64,000 nucleotides of DNA from Gordonia alkaliphila (GCF_023017165.1 NZ_JALKBW010000001.1:1612001-1676000), one strand, 5' to 3'; positions 47,592 through 58,156 are shown, counted from the stretch's first letter. The notes: generated from the letters alone by a model not told the origin. Numbers and translations: made by a program.

Positions 47592-48676
47592 GTGCGGAAA
47601 GATTCCAGCGCGGCGCCGCTGTTGGCGGTGGTCGGCGGCGGTGCCGTCGGCCTCATCTGTGCCCTCGCGGCCGTCGACGACGGATGGCGGGTGCGCGTGT
47701 ACGACGCGGGGCCGCGGCGGCGTGCCGCGCAGGTGGCGGGCGGAATGCTCGGCTGCCTCGGAGAGGCCCGGCCCGGCGAGCCGGAACTCCTCGCCGCCTC
47801 CGCCCGATCGGTGGCGCACTGGCCCGCGTTGCTGCGGCGCCTGGGCGATCCGTCCGTGGCCGCCGCCGAGCACACGCTGCTGGTGGCCGGGGACGCCGCC
47901 GATCGCGCCTACCTGGACGAGGCGATGACCTTCGCGCGCGAAGCGCTTCCGGACGCTGCGGTCGAGGAGCTCTCGGCAGCCGCGTTGCGCGGCCTGGAAC
48001 TGGGCGTCGCGCGGCTTCCGATCGGGGGTTATCGGCTGGCGAGCGAGGGCGCGGTGGACAACCGGCGCCTGTTGGCCGCGCTGCGGGCGGCGCTTACCGC
48101 GGCGGGTGCCGAACTGATCGACGCGCGCGTCACCGACCTGGCGGACGTGGCGGCCGACGAGACCCTGGTGGCGGCAGGCGTGGACAGCGGCGCCGTGCTG
48201 CCGGGCGGGCTCGACGGCCTGCGCGGCGAGAAGGGCGAGGTCCTGCGGCTGCGGCGCACCCCATGGTCGGTGGCCCCGCCGCAGCATGTGATTCGGGCGC
48301 GCTGGCGCGGGCGCAACGTCTACCTGGTGCCGCGTGCGGACGGCGTCGTCGTCGGCGCCACCCAGTACGAGGCGCTCGACGGCCAGGACCGCGGCCCGCA
48401 GGTGGGCGGTGTCGCCGACCTGCTGGCCGATGCGTGCGAGGTGTACCCGGGCCTGCGCACCTACGAACTGGCCGAGGTCGCGGCCGGGATCCGTCCGATG
48501 TCGGCGGACGGCCTGCCCCTCGTCCGGCGCGTCGACGAGGGCGTCCTGGTGGCCGCTGGTCACGGCCGCAACGGCATCGCCCTGTCGCCGGGGACCGCCC
48601 GGCGGGTACGTGGACTGTTGGGCGCCGGTGCTCATGGAGAACGAGCACGGTCCCACCGAGAAGAGAGGAGCGCGCC

Positions 48677-48680
<4 letters not shown>
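47592..48680 (+). CDS. thiO: Glycine oxidase for thiazole synthesis
   Basis: The product has 362 residues. It oxidises glycine to the dehydroglycine used by ThiG. The FAD-binding Rossmann motif is VVGGGAVGLICALAA near residue 14, and the C-terminal FAD contact is VAAGHGRNGIALSPGT, as in the DAO family. The GTG start is directly downstream of the riboswitch. ATGA overlap with thiS. Confidence 0.94.
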
Positions 48681-49685
<1,005 letters not shown>

Positions 49686-49704
49686 CGCGAACCCTGCTGG
49701 CCGA

Positions 49705-49768
49705 GTCGCGACCCTGTTCGCGCCTCGCTCCGCGAGCCCGAAAAGCGACTTGGGAACGGGGTCGCGAC
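49705..49768. terminator. 15-bp hairpin between thiG and the convergent DMT gene
   Basis: GTCGCGACCCTGTTC pairs with GAACGGGGTCGCGAC (one G-T pair). The 34-nt loop holds a smaller CTCGC/GCGAG stem. It can serve both directions. Confidence 0.65.
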
Positions 49769-49794
49769 ACGCGGGAAGGGGCCGGAGGGCGAGA

Positions 49795-50754
49795 TCAGAC
49801 GGTGGGCGGGTCGGCGCGGCCGCGCCGCCAGCCGCCGATCTCCTCCGGTGCTTCGCCGAAGTGATCGGGGTCGCCGCTGCCGTACCAGGCGACGAGGATC
49901 GCGCCGACCACCGCGCCGATGAAACCGGCGACGGCCAGCCAGCCGAGCCCGGCTTGGGCGTGGTCGCCGAGGAAGAGGACGCCGATGATGCTCGGCCCCG
50001 CCGTCTCGCCGACCACCAGCACGGCGGTCACGCCGTTGACCGCGCCCACCTGCAGCGCCACCGTCTGAATGTAGAAGCCGCTGGCACCGGCCACGGCGAT
50101 CGCCCAGGCGCCAGGGTCGGTGAGCAGCGCCACCGCGTCGAACGGGGCCACGCCGTCGAGCACGCGCACGGCCATCGCGATGATGCCGAACTGCAGGCCG
50201 CCGGCGAAGCCGCCGACCACCGGTGCGAACTTGCCGAACTTGTACACGCCCCACAGGCCGATGGCCCCGACGACGAAAGCCGCGGCCAGCAGCCCCCAGT
50301 GGAAGGAGCGTGCCGCGTGGTCCTCGGCGTGCGGAGCCGAGGAGATGCCGAGCAGGCACAGGGAGAGGACCACCATCCAGATGGCCACCCAGTCGCGCGT
50401 GTGCAGCGTGATATTGAGCATGAACGTGGCCACGAGAGCGGTGACCACCAGGTTGGCCGAGACGATCGACTGCGCCAGGAACAGGGGCAGGAAGCGCGCG
50501 GCGATCGCTCCGCCGGCGAAGCCGATCACCACCATCACGGTGCCCAGAATGAAGGCCGGGTCGCCCAGGGTGGCTACCGTCGACGACATGGTCGGCGGTG
50601 CGGACGGGTCCGTGGACGGCGGCGGTGCGCCCTCGTTCTCGGCGGCCTCGCGCTCGGCGACAGCGACCCGCCGGGCGCCCAACGCGCGCAGGACGGTCGA
50701 CATGCCGTAGGCGACGGCCGCCATCATTCCTGCGATGATGCCGATTACGTACAA
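49795..50754 (-). CDS. DMT-superfamily-like membrane protein
   Basis: The product has 319 residues with about nine or ten membrane segments, the first at MYVIGIIAGMMAAVAYGMST and others at FILGTVMVVIGFAGG, LAQSIVSANLVVTALVA, VAIWMVVLSLCLLG and AVAGFIGAVVGAILVAW. The EamA/DMT pattern of paired repeats (first half AYGMSTVLRALG, second half GVYKFGKFAP) is plausible. A Pro/Ser/Glu-rich cytoplasmic insert follows the first helix. The substrate is unknown. The C-terminal tail is hydrophilic. Confidence 0.75.
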   Translation of the reverse strand: MYVIGIIAGMMAAVAYGMSTVLRALGARRVAVAEREAAENEGAPPPSTDPSAPPTMSSTVATLGDPAFILGTVMVVIGFAGGAIAARFLPLFLAQSIVSANLVVTALVATFMLNITLHTRDWVAIWMVVLSLCLLGISSAPHAEDHAARSFHWGLLAAAFVVGAIGLWGVYKFGKFAPVVGGFAGGLQFGIIAMAVRVLDGVAPFDAVALLTDPGAWAIAVAGASGFYIQTVALQVGAVNGVTAVLVVGETAGPSIIGVLFLGDHAQAGLGWLAVAGFIGAVVGAILVAWYGSGDPDHFGEAPEEIGGWRRGRADPPTV

Positions 50755-50866
50755 CGTCGGATCCTTTGGCTCGCAGGTGAGTTCGGCTGCCGACGGGATG
50801 GGGCTCGCTGCGGGAGCAGATTTCGGCTGCCTGAGAACGTTATCAGGCGACCGTGGTATGAGCGGT

Positions 50867-50872
50867 TACGCT
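50867..50872 (+). promoter_or_regulatory. -10 hexamer for the ATP-grasp gene
   Basis: TACGCT ends 7 nt before the GTG at 50880, which is leaderless geometry. Confidence 0.5.
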
Positions 50873-50879
50873 AGCGGTC

Positions 50880-52046
50880 GTGGACCAAGGTAAGCGTAAG
50901 CACATTCTGATCACATTCGGGCGGTCGTTCCTGACGCTGAACTTGGCGCGACTGCTCGCGGCGGCGGGGCATCGGGTGAGTACGGCCGACAGCGTGCCCA
51001 TCGCGGTGAGCCGGTTCTCCACGGCGGTCACGGGCTTCCATCGTGTCAGTCCGCCGAAGTACAAGCCGCAGGAATACTGCCGTCAGATCGCTGCCATCGT
51101 CGAGTCCGAGGGCATCGACATGGTCATCCCGATTCACGAGGAGACCGACATCCTGGCCATGATGGCCGGGCTGTTCCCCCCGTCGTGCGAGCTGTTCCTG
51201 TCCGATTTCGCTCTGGAAGATGCGCTGCACAACAAGCTGAAATTCCAGGAACTGCTGGTCGAGATGGGTGTGGAGACGCTCAAGTTCGCCTCGATCACCG
51301 GCCCGGACGACATCGCCGCGCTCGATTTCAACACGCCGTTCGCCGTGAAACAAGCCTATTCGCGGGGATCGCAGAACGTGATCAAGGCTTACCCGGGCGA
51401 CCGGCTGGAGCAGTTGACGTTCGACCCGACCAATCCGTGGATCGCCCAGGAGTGGCTGGAGGGCGACCGGTACTGCACCTACTCGATCTGCCGGGACGGC
51501 GAGGTCTACGCGCACGCGACCTACCCGGTGCGGTACGCGATCGGCGGATCGTCGTGCCTGACCTTCGAGCAGGTACCGCATGCCGGGATCGAGGAGTGGG
51601 TTCGCGACGTGATCAAGCGCTCCGGCTTCACCGGTCACATCGGCTTCGACTTCATCGATCACCCCGAGCGCGGTCTGGTGACCATCGAAGCCAACCCGCG
51701 GGCCACCAGCGGCATCATGATGTTCACGCCGGAGGACCACGTCGACCGGGCCTTCTTCGGCGAGAACGACGAAGTGATCGAGCCGCCGACCGGGCGGGTG
51801 CGCATGATCGGCATCGGGATGGCACTCTACGGCTGGCGCAAGGACTCCTTGCCGGGCAACAACTTTCGGCAGTTCTTCCGGGACTTCCGGGCAGCCGACG
51901 ATGTGATCGCGGAGAAGGGCGACATGGGTCCGGCCGTGATGCTGGTGCCCGCGTACTCGAACATTCTGCGGCACAGTCTCCGCTACCGGGTGGGGCTGGC
52001 CGGCGGCTTCATGCACGACCACGAATGGGACGGGCACCAGATCTGA
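50880..52046 (+). CDS. Orphan ATP-grasp ligase
   Basis: The product has 388 residues. The N-terminal Rossmann-like part (HILITFGRSFLTLNLARLLA) is followed by the ATP-grasp fold: TPFAVKQAYSRGSQNV lysine strand, WIAQEWLEGDRYCTYS, and the metal site FIDHPERGLVTIEANPRATSG (Glu and Asn ligands). It resembles carbamoyl-phosphate-synthase-like single ligases that join a carboxylate to an amine. No partner enzyme, carrier or tRNA-dependent gene lies next to it, so the product cannot be guessed. Leaderless start; it converges with the hydrolase at 52057. Confidence 0.8.
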   Translation: MDQGKRKHILITFGRSFLTLNLARLLAAAGHRVSTADSVPIAVSRFSTAVTGFHRVSPPKYKPQEYCRQIAAIVESEGIDMVIPIHEETDILAMMAGLFPPSCELFLSDFALEDALHNKLKFQELLVEMGVETLKFASITGPDDIAALDFNTPFAVKQAYSRGSQNVIKAYPGDRLEQLTFDPTNPWIAQEWLEGDRYCTYSICRDGEVYAHATYPVRYAIGGSSCLTFEQVPHAGIEEWVRDVIKRSGFTGHIGFDFIDHPERGLVTIEANPRATSGIMMFTPEDHVDRAFFGENDEVIEPPTGRVRMIGIGMALYGWRKDSLPGNNFRQFFRDFRAADDVIAEKGDMGPAVMLVPAYSNILRHSLRYRVGLAGGFMHDHEWDGHQI

Positions 52047-52056
52047 GCGCTACGCC

Positions 52057-52938
52057 CTAGCGCGCGCCGTCCCGCACCCGGCGACAGAAGTCGACGATGT
52101 GGCCGGGGGCGGTGTGGCTCGGGTCGAGCATGAACCCGCCGTGGGCGAAGCCGTCGATCTCGACGAACTGTGCGTCCGGGATCAGTGCGGCCGCGGCACG
52201 TGAGGTGGCGGGGGGAAAGAACAGGTCCTCCGAGTAGGCCATCACCAGTGTCGGAACATCGATGGCCGCCAGCCGGGCCGCGGTGGGCTCGCCGGCCAGT
52301 ACCCACGACTGCGAGGCGGCGAGCTGACCGTGGTGCCCGTCCGGTGACGCCCACGAACTGGGGCGGTGAACGAGCAAGTCGCGCCAGCCGCGCACGGTCG
52401 CTTGATCCTGCAGCGAGGCGCGGTCGAGGGTGGTCAGCATCGTCTCGAACGCGGAGACTTCCTTCGGCAGTTCGCCGTACCGCTCGAACAGGCCCAATTC
52501 CATCTCGTTGACGAAGTTGCTGATCTCGGACGAGCCCAGCCCCGCCCACATCACGACGCCGAGGGCGGTGCCGGGGCGACGTTCCAGTAGTGCCTGCGTG
52601 ATGTAGCAGCCCATCGAATAGCCGACGAGGATGGCGCGGTCGATGTCGAAGTGGTCGAGCAGGCCGGCCGCATCGTCGGCCATCGACGGGATGTCGTACG
52701 GCGGGGGCGGCGCGTCCGAGCCGGTCACGCCGCGGGCGGTGTAGGACAGCACGCGGAAACCCGCGTCGACCAGCGGTGCGATGAGTTCGGTGAGCTCCCA
52801 TGAGGTTTGGGACATCGACATGCCGGGATTGAGCAGGACGAACGGTCCGTCGCCGCTTCCGGTGAGCGTGGCGGACAGGCCGACTCCGGTGGGCAGGACG
52901 ACGCGCTGGTTATCGGGCACGGGACCGAGTTTAGACAT
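52057..52938 (-). CDS. Alpha/beta hydrolase
   Basis: The product has 293 residues. The nucleophile elbow is LVGYSMGCYITQ (Ser), the oxyanion region is LLNPGMSMSQTSWE, the acid is near AYSEDLFFPP, and the His is in GFAHGGFMLDPS. These agree with a serine hydrolase of the MenH/haloperoxidase-like group. The ATG at 52938 (MSKLGPVPDNQRVV) is preferred to 52971. The substrate is unknown. It is divergent from the ABC transporter genes. Confidence 0.82.
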   Translation of the reverse strand: MSKLGPVPDNQRVVLPTGVGLSATLTGSGDGPFVLLNPGMSMSQTSWELTELIAPLVDAGFRVLSYTARGVTGSDAPPPPYDIPSMADDAAGLLDHFDIDRAILVGYSMGCYITQALLERRPGTALGVVMWAGLGSSEISNFVNEMELGLFERYGELPKEVSAFETMLTTLDRASLQDQATVRGWRDLLVHRPSSWASPDGHHGQLAASQSWVLAGEPTAARLAAIDVPTLVMAYSEDLFFPPATSRAAAALIPDAQFVEIDGFAHGGFMLDPSHTAPGHIVDFCRRVRDGAR

Positions 52939-53000
52939 CGAAGGCGCGGCGCGCGGATCGGCGACGCGCACACGCCCGCCGCGACGGGCATGATGCGGTG

Positions 53001-54026
53001 ATGATCGTTGTGGAGCGTCTGACCAAGAGGTACGGGCCGTTCGTCGCCGTCGACGACGTCTCGTTCGCCTGCCATCCCGGGCAGGTGGTGGGCTTCCTCG
53101 GACCGAACGGGGCGGGCAAGTCCACCACCCTGCGCGTCCTGACCGGCTTGACCCCGGCCACCTCCGGATCGGCGACGATCGGTGGCTACGCCTACCGCGA
53201 CATCCCCAATCCCGCGATGCAGGTCGGCACGCTGCTCGATGCCTCGGCCTTCCATTCCGGCCGCAGCGCCCGCGAGACTCTGCGCTTGAGCGCGCAGATG
53301 ATGGGCCTGCCGACGTCTCGGGTGGACGAGATGCTCGCCGTGGTGGGGCTGTCGCCGTCCGAGGCGGGGCGCCGGGTGGCCAACTATTCGCTGGGCATGC
53401 GGCAGCGGCTCGGCGTGGCGAACGCGTTGCTCGGCGATCCGAGCGTGCTGATCCTGGACGAGCCGGTCAACGGTCTCGATCCGGCAGGCATCCACTGGAT
53501 GCGCGGCGTGCTGCGCGGGTTCGCCGACGCCGGCGGCACCGTTCTGCTCAGCTCACACCTGCTTCACGAGATTGAACTGATCGCCGACCACATCGTCGTG
53601 ATCGGCGGCGGCCGGGTGATGGCGCAGGGCACCAAGGAGTCGCTGGCCGGAATGCCCGGCACACAGGTCCGCGCCGTGGATGAGACGGCGCTGGCCGCCG
53701 CGCTCGGCGCCGCCGGTCTGCCGTGCCGACCGGGGACGAGCGGCGGGATCGTGGTGGACGCGTCGACGCTGCAGGTGGGCGAGGTGGCCGCGGCTGCCGG
53801 ACTGGTGCTCACCGAACTGGCGTCCGCGTCCACCGGCGGGCTCGAGCAGACCTACCTCCAGTTGACCGCCGCGGCGCAGCGCGGACCGCTCCCGGCGGGG
53901 CCGATGATGCCGCCCGGGCAGATGCAACCTCCGGGGCCACCGCAACCTCCGGGGCAACCCGGCTATCCGGGGCAACCCCATTATCCGGGCCCGCAGTCAC
54001 AGCAATTTCCGGGAGGAACAGCATGA
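53001..54026 (+). CDS. ABC transporter ATPase with proline-rich tail
   Basis: The product has 341 residues. Walker A is GPNGAGKSTTLR, the signature is NYSLGMRQRLG, Walker B is VLILDEPVNGLDP, and the H-loop is SSHLLHEIE. It belongs to the ABC-2/CcmA-like export group. After about residue 290 comes a low-complexity Pro/Gly/Gln tail (PPGQMQPPGPPQPPGQ...), possibly unstructured. A GTG directly before this ATG (52998) is equally possible. ATGA overlap with the permease gene. Confidence 0.92.
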   Translation: MIVVERLTKRYGPFVAVDDVSFACHPGQVVGFLGPNGAGKSTTLRVLTGLTPATSGSATIGGYAYRDIPNPAMQVGTLLDASAFHSGRSARETLRLSAQMMGLPTSRVDEMLAVVGLSPSEAGRRVANYSLGMRQRLGVANALLGDPSVLILDEPVNGLDPAGIHWMRGVLRGFADAGGTVLLSSHLLHEIELIADHIVVIGGGRVMAQGTKESLAGMPGTQVRAVDETALAAALGAAGLPCRPGTSGGIVVDASTLQVGEVAAAAGLVLTELASASTGGLEQTYLQLTAAAQRGPLPAGPMMPPGQMQPPGPPQPPGQPGYPGQPHYPGPQSQQFPGGTA

Positions 54027-54808
54027 GCGCACCGATGACCGTCAAGGGCATCGATCCGAACCTGGCGTCGATCCCGTTCTGGCGCGAGGTGCTCGTCGAA
54101 CTGCGCAAGTCGGTGGGTACGCGTGGCCCGTGGATCGTGCTGGGCGTGCTGGGGTTGGTCTGGCTCGGGGTCTGCGCGGTGGCTCTGTCGACGGGCACGC
54201 TCGGAAGTTTCGGCGAGTTGTTGACGTCGTTCGGCGTGATGACCCGGATCTTTGTGGGCGTCTTGGCGATCCTGCTGGTGACCTCCGAATGGGGCCAGCG
54301 CTCGGTGGTGACGGCCTTCACGCTCGAGCCGCGACGGGAACGGGTGCTGCTCGCCAAGCTCACCGCCGTGGCGATCGGGGCGGCCGTGATCTTCGCCGGC
54401 ATGCTGGTTCTGACCAGCCTGATCGTGGCGATTCGCGGCGCCTCGTTCGCCGACGCCGCCGATGCGATCCGGGGTGACGGGATCCGGGCGCTGTTCGACG
54501 TCCTGATGGCCTTCGCGATCGCGATCGCCATCCTGAACACCGCGGGCGCGATGGTGACTTACCTGGTGGTGCCGGAAGTGATCGTGCCGACGGTGCTGTT
54601 GCTCGGCTCGATCGGAACCACTGCCGGCGAGGGCACCCTCTTCGAGAAGGTGGCGCCGTGGGTGTACCCCCGGGACGCGTTGTCGGGTATCGGCCAAGTG
54701 GCTCCCGACGCCCAGGACTGGGGGCAGGTGCTGGTGTGCGCGGTGATCTGGATCGGTCTGCCCGGTCTGCTCGGCGTGTACCGGGTGATGACGAACGAAG
54801 TGAAATAG
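54023..54808 (+). CDS. ABC-2 type permease
   Basis: The product has 261 residues with six membrane segments (near 35-57, 65-87, 112-135, 152-175, 180-200 and 230-250), e.g. GPWIVLGVLGLVWLGVCAVAL. EWGQRSVVTAFTLEPRRERVLLAK is the conserved cytoplasmic loop that contacts the ATPase. The gene pair is a simple exporter; the substrate is unknown. Confidence 0.88.
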   Translation: MSAPMTVKGIDPNLASIPFWREVLVELRKSVGTRGPWIVLGVLGLVWLGVCAVALSTGTLGSFGELLTSFGVMTRIFVGVLAILLVTSEWGQRSVVTAFTLEPRRERVLLAKLTAVAIGAAVIFAGMLVLTSLIVAIRGASFADAADAIRGDGIRALFDVLMAFAIAIAILNTAGAMVTYLVVPEVIVPTVLLLGSIGTTAGEGTLFEKVAPWVYPRDALSGIGQVAPDAQDWGQVLVCAVIWIGLPGLLGVYRVMTNEVK

Positions 54809-54859
54809 CTGTCGGGCGCCGTCGCGGGCGGAACCTCGGCGATCTTTCCCAACTCATTG

Positions 54860-54877
54860 ACAGTCCAGACGGACTGT
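54860..54877. promoter_or_regulatory. Palindromic operator over the crotonase-fadD-tetR promoter
   Basis: ACAGTCC-AGAC-GGACTGT has perfect 7-bp arms and overlaps a TTGACA -35 (54857-54862). It lies 40 bp before the crotonase start. The TetR regulator at the end of the operon is the obvious candidate to bind it. Confidence 0.6.
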
Positions 54878-54916
54878 GAAACGGTATCGGCACACCAACC
54901 AACTGGGAGTCGAACC

Positions 54917-55825
54917 ATGTCATTCACCGGGACCGTCGTCCGTTACGAGACGCGCGACCACCGCGCCTACATCACGCTCAACCGCCCCGATCGGCTCAAT
55001 GCCATCACCATGGAGATGGCGCAGGAGATCGAGGCCGCGGTGCAGGCGGCCAACGCCGACGACGACGTGCGCGTGATCATCGTGCAGGGTGAAGGCCGGG
55101 CGTTCTGCGCCGGCTACGACCTGAAGATCTACGCCGAATCCGGCGAGGCGCACCAGGGTGCCGTGTGGGATCCGATCAAGGACTTCGCCGGGATGAAGGC
55201 CAACACCGACCACTTCTTCTCGCTGTGGCGTTCGGCCAAGCCGACCATCGCCAAGGTCCGCGGCTACGCGGTGGCCGGCGGCAGCGACATCGCGCTGTCG
55301 TGCGACCTCGTGGTGATGGAAGACGACGCGAAGATCGGCTACATGCCCGCGCGTATCTGGGGTTGCCCCACCACGGCGATGTGGGTGTACCGCCTCGGCG
55401 CGGAGAAGGCCAAGCGCATGCTGCTCACCGGCGACACGATCACCGGCACGCAGGCCAAGGAGTGGGGCCTGGTGATCGACGCCGTGCCCGCCGCCGACCT
55501 CGACGCCGAGGTGGAACGACTGGCCGATCGCATGGCCGGGGTGCCCATCAACCAGCTGGTGATGCAGAAGATGATGATCAACCAGGCCTACGACAACATG
55601 GGCCTGCAGAGCACCCAGAACACGGCGATCCTGTTCGACGGCATCACGCGCCACTCGCCGGAGGGCCGCTGGTTCGTCGACTTCGCGCAGGAGCACGGAT
55701 ACGGTGCGGCCGTCCAGTGGCGCGACTCGGGTCGGTTCATCCCCGACGGCGGCGGTGCGGTGCCGGCGGTCGACGAGATCGACGCCATGCGCGCCGAGCT
55801 CGAGGCCAAGGATCGGGGCCACTGA
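54917..55825 (+). CDS. Enoyl-CoA hydratase/isomerase (crotonase) family protein
   Basis: The product has 302 residues. The oxyanion-hole blocks GRAFCAGYDLKIYAE and VRGYAVAGGSDIALSCDL are clear. The usual catalytic Glu in the second block appears as Asp (GGSDIAL), with the second acidic position near WGCPTTAMWV replaced, so it may not be a standard hydratase. It begins an operon with a FadD ligase (TGATG overlap) and a TetR gene, a set seen in degradation of unusual acids or steroid/terpenoid side chains. Confidence 0.88.
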   Translation: MSFTGTVVRYETRDHRAYITLNRPDRLNAITMEMAQEIEAAVQAANADDDVRVIIVQGEGRAFCAGYDLKIYAESGEAHQGAVWDPIKDFAGMKANTDHFFSLWRSAKPTIAKVRGYAVAGGSDIALSCDLVVMEDDAKIGYMPARIWGCPTTAMWVYRLGAEKAKRMLLTGDTITGTQAKEWGLVIDAVPAADLDAEVERLADRMAGVPINQLVMQKMMINQAYDNMGLQSTQNTAILFDGITRHSPEGRWFVDFAQEHGYGAAVQWRDSGRFIPDGGGAVPAVDEIDAMRAELEAKDRGH

Positions 55826-57432
55826 TGCGCGATCTGACGCAGTCCCTGTGGGAGGCCGATCAGAGCAGCCCGGTGCTGGAACTGACCGTCGGCGAACTCC
55901 TGCGGCAGGCCGCCGCCGACGTTCCCGACAAGCTCGCGGTGGTCTCCGTGGGCCCGGGACGCGAGGACCGGACCTGGACCTACGCCGAACTGCTCGACGA
56001 CGCCGAGCGGGCCGCAGCCTGGCTCCTCGAACGCTTCGAACCGGGCGAGCACGTCGCCGTCTGGGCGCCGAACGTCCCGGAATGGCTGGTGCTCCAGTAC
56101 GGCGTGGCACTGGCCGGACTGGTTCTGGTCGCGGTGAACCCCGCGCTGCGCGACGCCGAACTGGCGTACGCGCTGCAGCGCGCCGAGTGCGTCGGCATCT
56201 TCGCGGTCGGCGAGTTCCGCGGCACCGACATGGCGGCGATGGTGGAGCGCGTCTGCGCTGATACCCCCGAGATCCGCGAGTCCGTCGACCTCAACGGTTG
56301 GCTGACCCGGGTCCGGGACACCGTCCCGCGCGCCGAGCTGCCCGTGGTCACCGCCGATGCCCCCACCCAGATCCAGTTCACCTCGGGCACCACCGGCCGC
56401 CCGAAGGCCGCGGTGCTGGCGCACCGGGCGATGGTCAGCAACGCCGCGTTCGTGCGCGACCGCTGCGGCCTGGAACCGGGCGCCACCTACGCCACCGCGC
56501 TGCCGCTGTTCCACACCGCGGGCTGCGGCCTGGCCGCCATGGGCTCGTTCTACGACCGGGCCACCTTGGTGCTCGCTGAGATCTTCGACCCGGGGACCGT
56601 GCTGAAGGGCATGGCCGATCACCGCGCCGCGGCGTTCGGCGGCGTCCCGCTGATGCTGCACGCGCTGTTGGCCTTCCCCGGCCGCGCCGACTACGACCTG
56701 TCGGCACTGAAGGTGATGATGTCCGGCGGCGACGCAGTGCCCGCGGCGCTGGTCGACGGCTGGGCGCAGGCTTACGGCGTCGCATCGAGCGCCGTCTACG
56801 GACAGACCGAGGCAAGTCCGATCATCTGCCAGACCAGTCCGACCGACGACCGCGAGGCCGCGCTGCACACCGCCGGCCTGCCCTTGCCGAACGTCGACGT
56901 CGCGATCATCGATCCGGGCACCGGCGATGTGGTGCCGATCGGGACCGAGGGCGAGATCTGCGCCCGCGGATACCAGGTGATGCTCGGCTACCTCGGCCAG
57001 CCGGACGAGACCGCGCGCACCGTCGACGCCGACGGCTGGCTGCACACCGGCGACCTGGGCACGATGGACGCCCGCGGCTATGTGACGGTGACCGGCCGAC
57101 TCAAGGACCTGATCATCCGCGGCGGTGAGAACATCTACCCCCGCGAGGTGGAGGAAGCCCTGGTGGCGCACCCGGCAGTGGCGAACGCGGCGGTGCTCGG
57201 CCGCCGCGACGAGGCGTGGGGCGAACAGGTGGTGGCCGTGGTGACCCTCGACCCCGCGCAGGAGGCGCCGTCGTCGGACGACCTGCACGCGCACGTGCGG
57301 GGACTGTTGGCACCGCACAAGACGCCGCGCGACTGGTTCGTGGTGACCGAGCTGCCGGTCAACGCGATGGGCAAGCTGCAGAAGTTCCGGCTCCGCGACG
57401 GCATCGAGGCCGGTGAACTGCGGCCGTTGTGA
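55825..57432 (+). CDS. Acyl-CoA synthetase (FadD type)
   Basis: The product has 535 residues. The AMP-binding P-loop is IQFTSGTTGRPKAAVL, the A5 block is VYGQTEASP, the A7/A8 blocks are WLHTGDLGTMD and VTGRLKDLIIRGGENIYP, and the C-terminal catalytic lysine is in NAMGKLQK. It activates a carboxylic acid for the neighbouring crotonase. Unlike the truncated FadD at 16401, this one is complete. Confidence 0.93.
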   Translation: MRDLTQSLWEADQSSPVLELTVGELLRQAAADVPDKLAVVSVGPGREDRTWTYAELLDDAERAAAWLLERFEPGEHVAVWAPNVPEWLVLQYGVALAGLVLVAVNPALRDAELAYALQRAECVGIFAVGEFRGTDMAAMVERVCADTPEIRESVDLNGWLTRVRDTVPRAELPVVTADAPTQIQFTSGTTGRPKAAVLAHRAMVSNAAFVRDRCGLEPGATYATALPLFHTAGCGLAAMGSFYDRATLVLAEIFDPGTVLKGMADHRAAAFGGVPLMLHALLAFPGRADYDLSALKVMMSGGDAVPAALVDGWAQAYGVASSAVYGQTEASPIICQTSPTDDREAALHTAGLPLPNVDVAIIDPGTGDVVPIGTEGEICARGYQVMLGYLGQPDETARTVDADGWLHTGDLGTMDARGYVTVTGRLKDLIIRGGENIYPREVEEALVAHPAVANAAVLGRRDEAWGEQVVAVVTLDPAQEAPSSDDLHAHVRGLLAPHKTPRDWFVVTELPVNAMGKLQKFRLRDGIEAGELRPL

Positions 57433-57442
57433 GCAGGGCCGA

Positions 57443-57448
57443 TAGGGT
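57443..57448 (+). promoter_or_regulatory. -10 hexamer for tetR
   Basis: TAGGGT ends 7 nt before the GTG at 57456, so the regulator could also be transcribed independently as a leaderless message. Confidence 0.45.
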
Positions 57449-57455
57449 GACGGGT

Positions 57456-58049
57456 GTGAGTGGCACTACCCGTGACCTGCAGCGCGCCCGGACCCGCGAG
57501 ACCCTGCTGAATGCGACGATCCACTGCCTGGTGGTGCACGGCTACGCCGACACCACCACGCAGCGGATTCAAGACGAAGCCGGAGTCTCGCGGGGTGCCC
57601 TCCTGCATCACTTCGGATCGAAGTCGGAGCTGTTGGTGGCGGCGATCCACCACATCGCCGACATCCGGCTGGCGCACGTCGCGGACGTGATGGGCGATCT
57701 CGGCGACGACCCGGACGGCCTGCGCCGGATGGTCCAGGCGGTGCGCGAGGCGATGGCCGGGCCGCCGTTCCAGGCGGCGATGGAACTGTGGACGGCCTCG
57801 AGGACCAACGCGGAACTGCGCGAGGCGCTGGTGCCGGCCGAGCGCCGGCTCGGCACCGCCGTGCACGCGGTGTTCGACGCCCACGTCGGGATCGACGACC
57901 CCCAGCAGGCCCAGGTGGCGTTCGAATCGCTGATGGCCCTGGTCCGCGGTCTGGAAGTGACCCGGAACCTGCGCGATGACCGTGCCGTGGACGATCTGGT
58001 GCTCGCCGATTGGATGACACGCGTGGAGCAGTTGCGCGCCGCGCAGTGA
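57456..58049 (+). CDS. TetR-family regulator
   Basis: The product has 197 residues. The N-terminal helix-turn-helix reads TRETLLNATIHCLVVHGYADTT (start of domain), then IQDEAGVSRGALLHHFGSKSELL with the classical GVSxGxLxxHF core. The C-terminal domain is ligand-binding and unassigned. I prefer the GTG at 57456 (VSGTTRDLQ) because of the -10 hexamer; the alternative at 57429 overlaps the fadD stop by 4 nt. It probably represses the operon through the palindrome at 54860. Confidence 0.88.
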   Translation: MSGTTRDLQRARTRETLLNATIHCLVVHGYADTTTQRIQDEAGVSRGALLHHFGSKSELLVAAIHHIADIRLAHVADVMGDLGDDPDGLRRMVQAVREAMAGPPFQAAMELWTASRTNAELREALVPAERRLGTAVHAVFDAHVGIDDPQQAQVAFESLMALVRGLEVTRNLRDDRAVDDLVLADWMTRVEQLRAAQ

Positions 58050-58150
58050 CCGAGGCGCACCGATCGGTGTCGGCTGCGGCGACGGTATCGATCCGGGCGG
58101 TGGGCGACCGGGAACCGTGCAATCTGTGCATTTCGCAGGAGCCGATGGGT

Positions 58151-58156
58151 TAGCGT
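58151..58156 (+). promoter_or_regulatory. -10 hexamer for the PTS genes
   Basis: TAGCGT ends 7 nt before the GTG at 58164, which is leaderless geometry. Confidence 0.5.
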
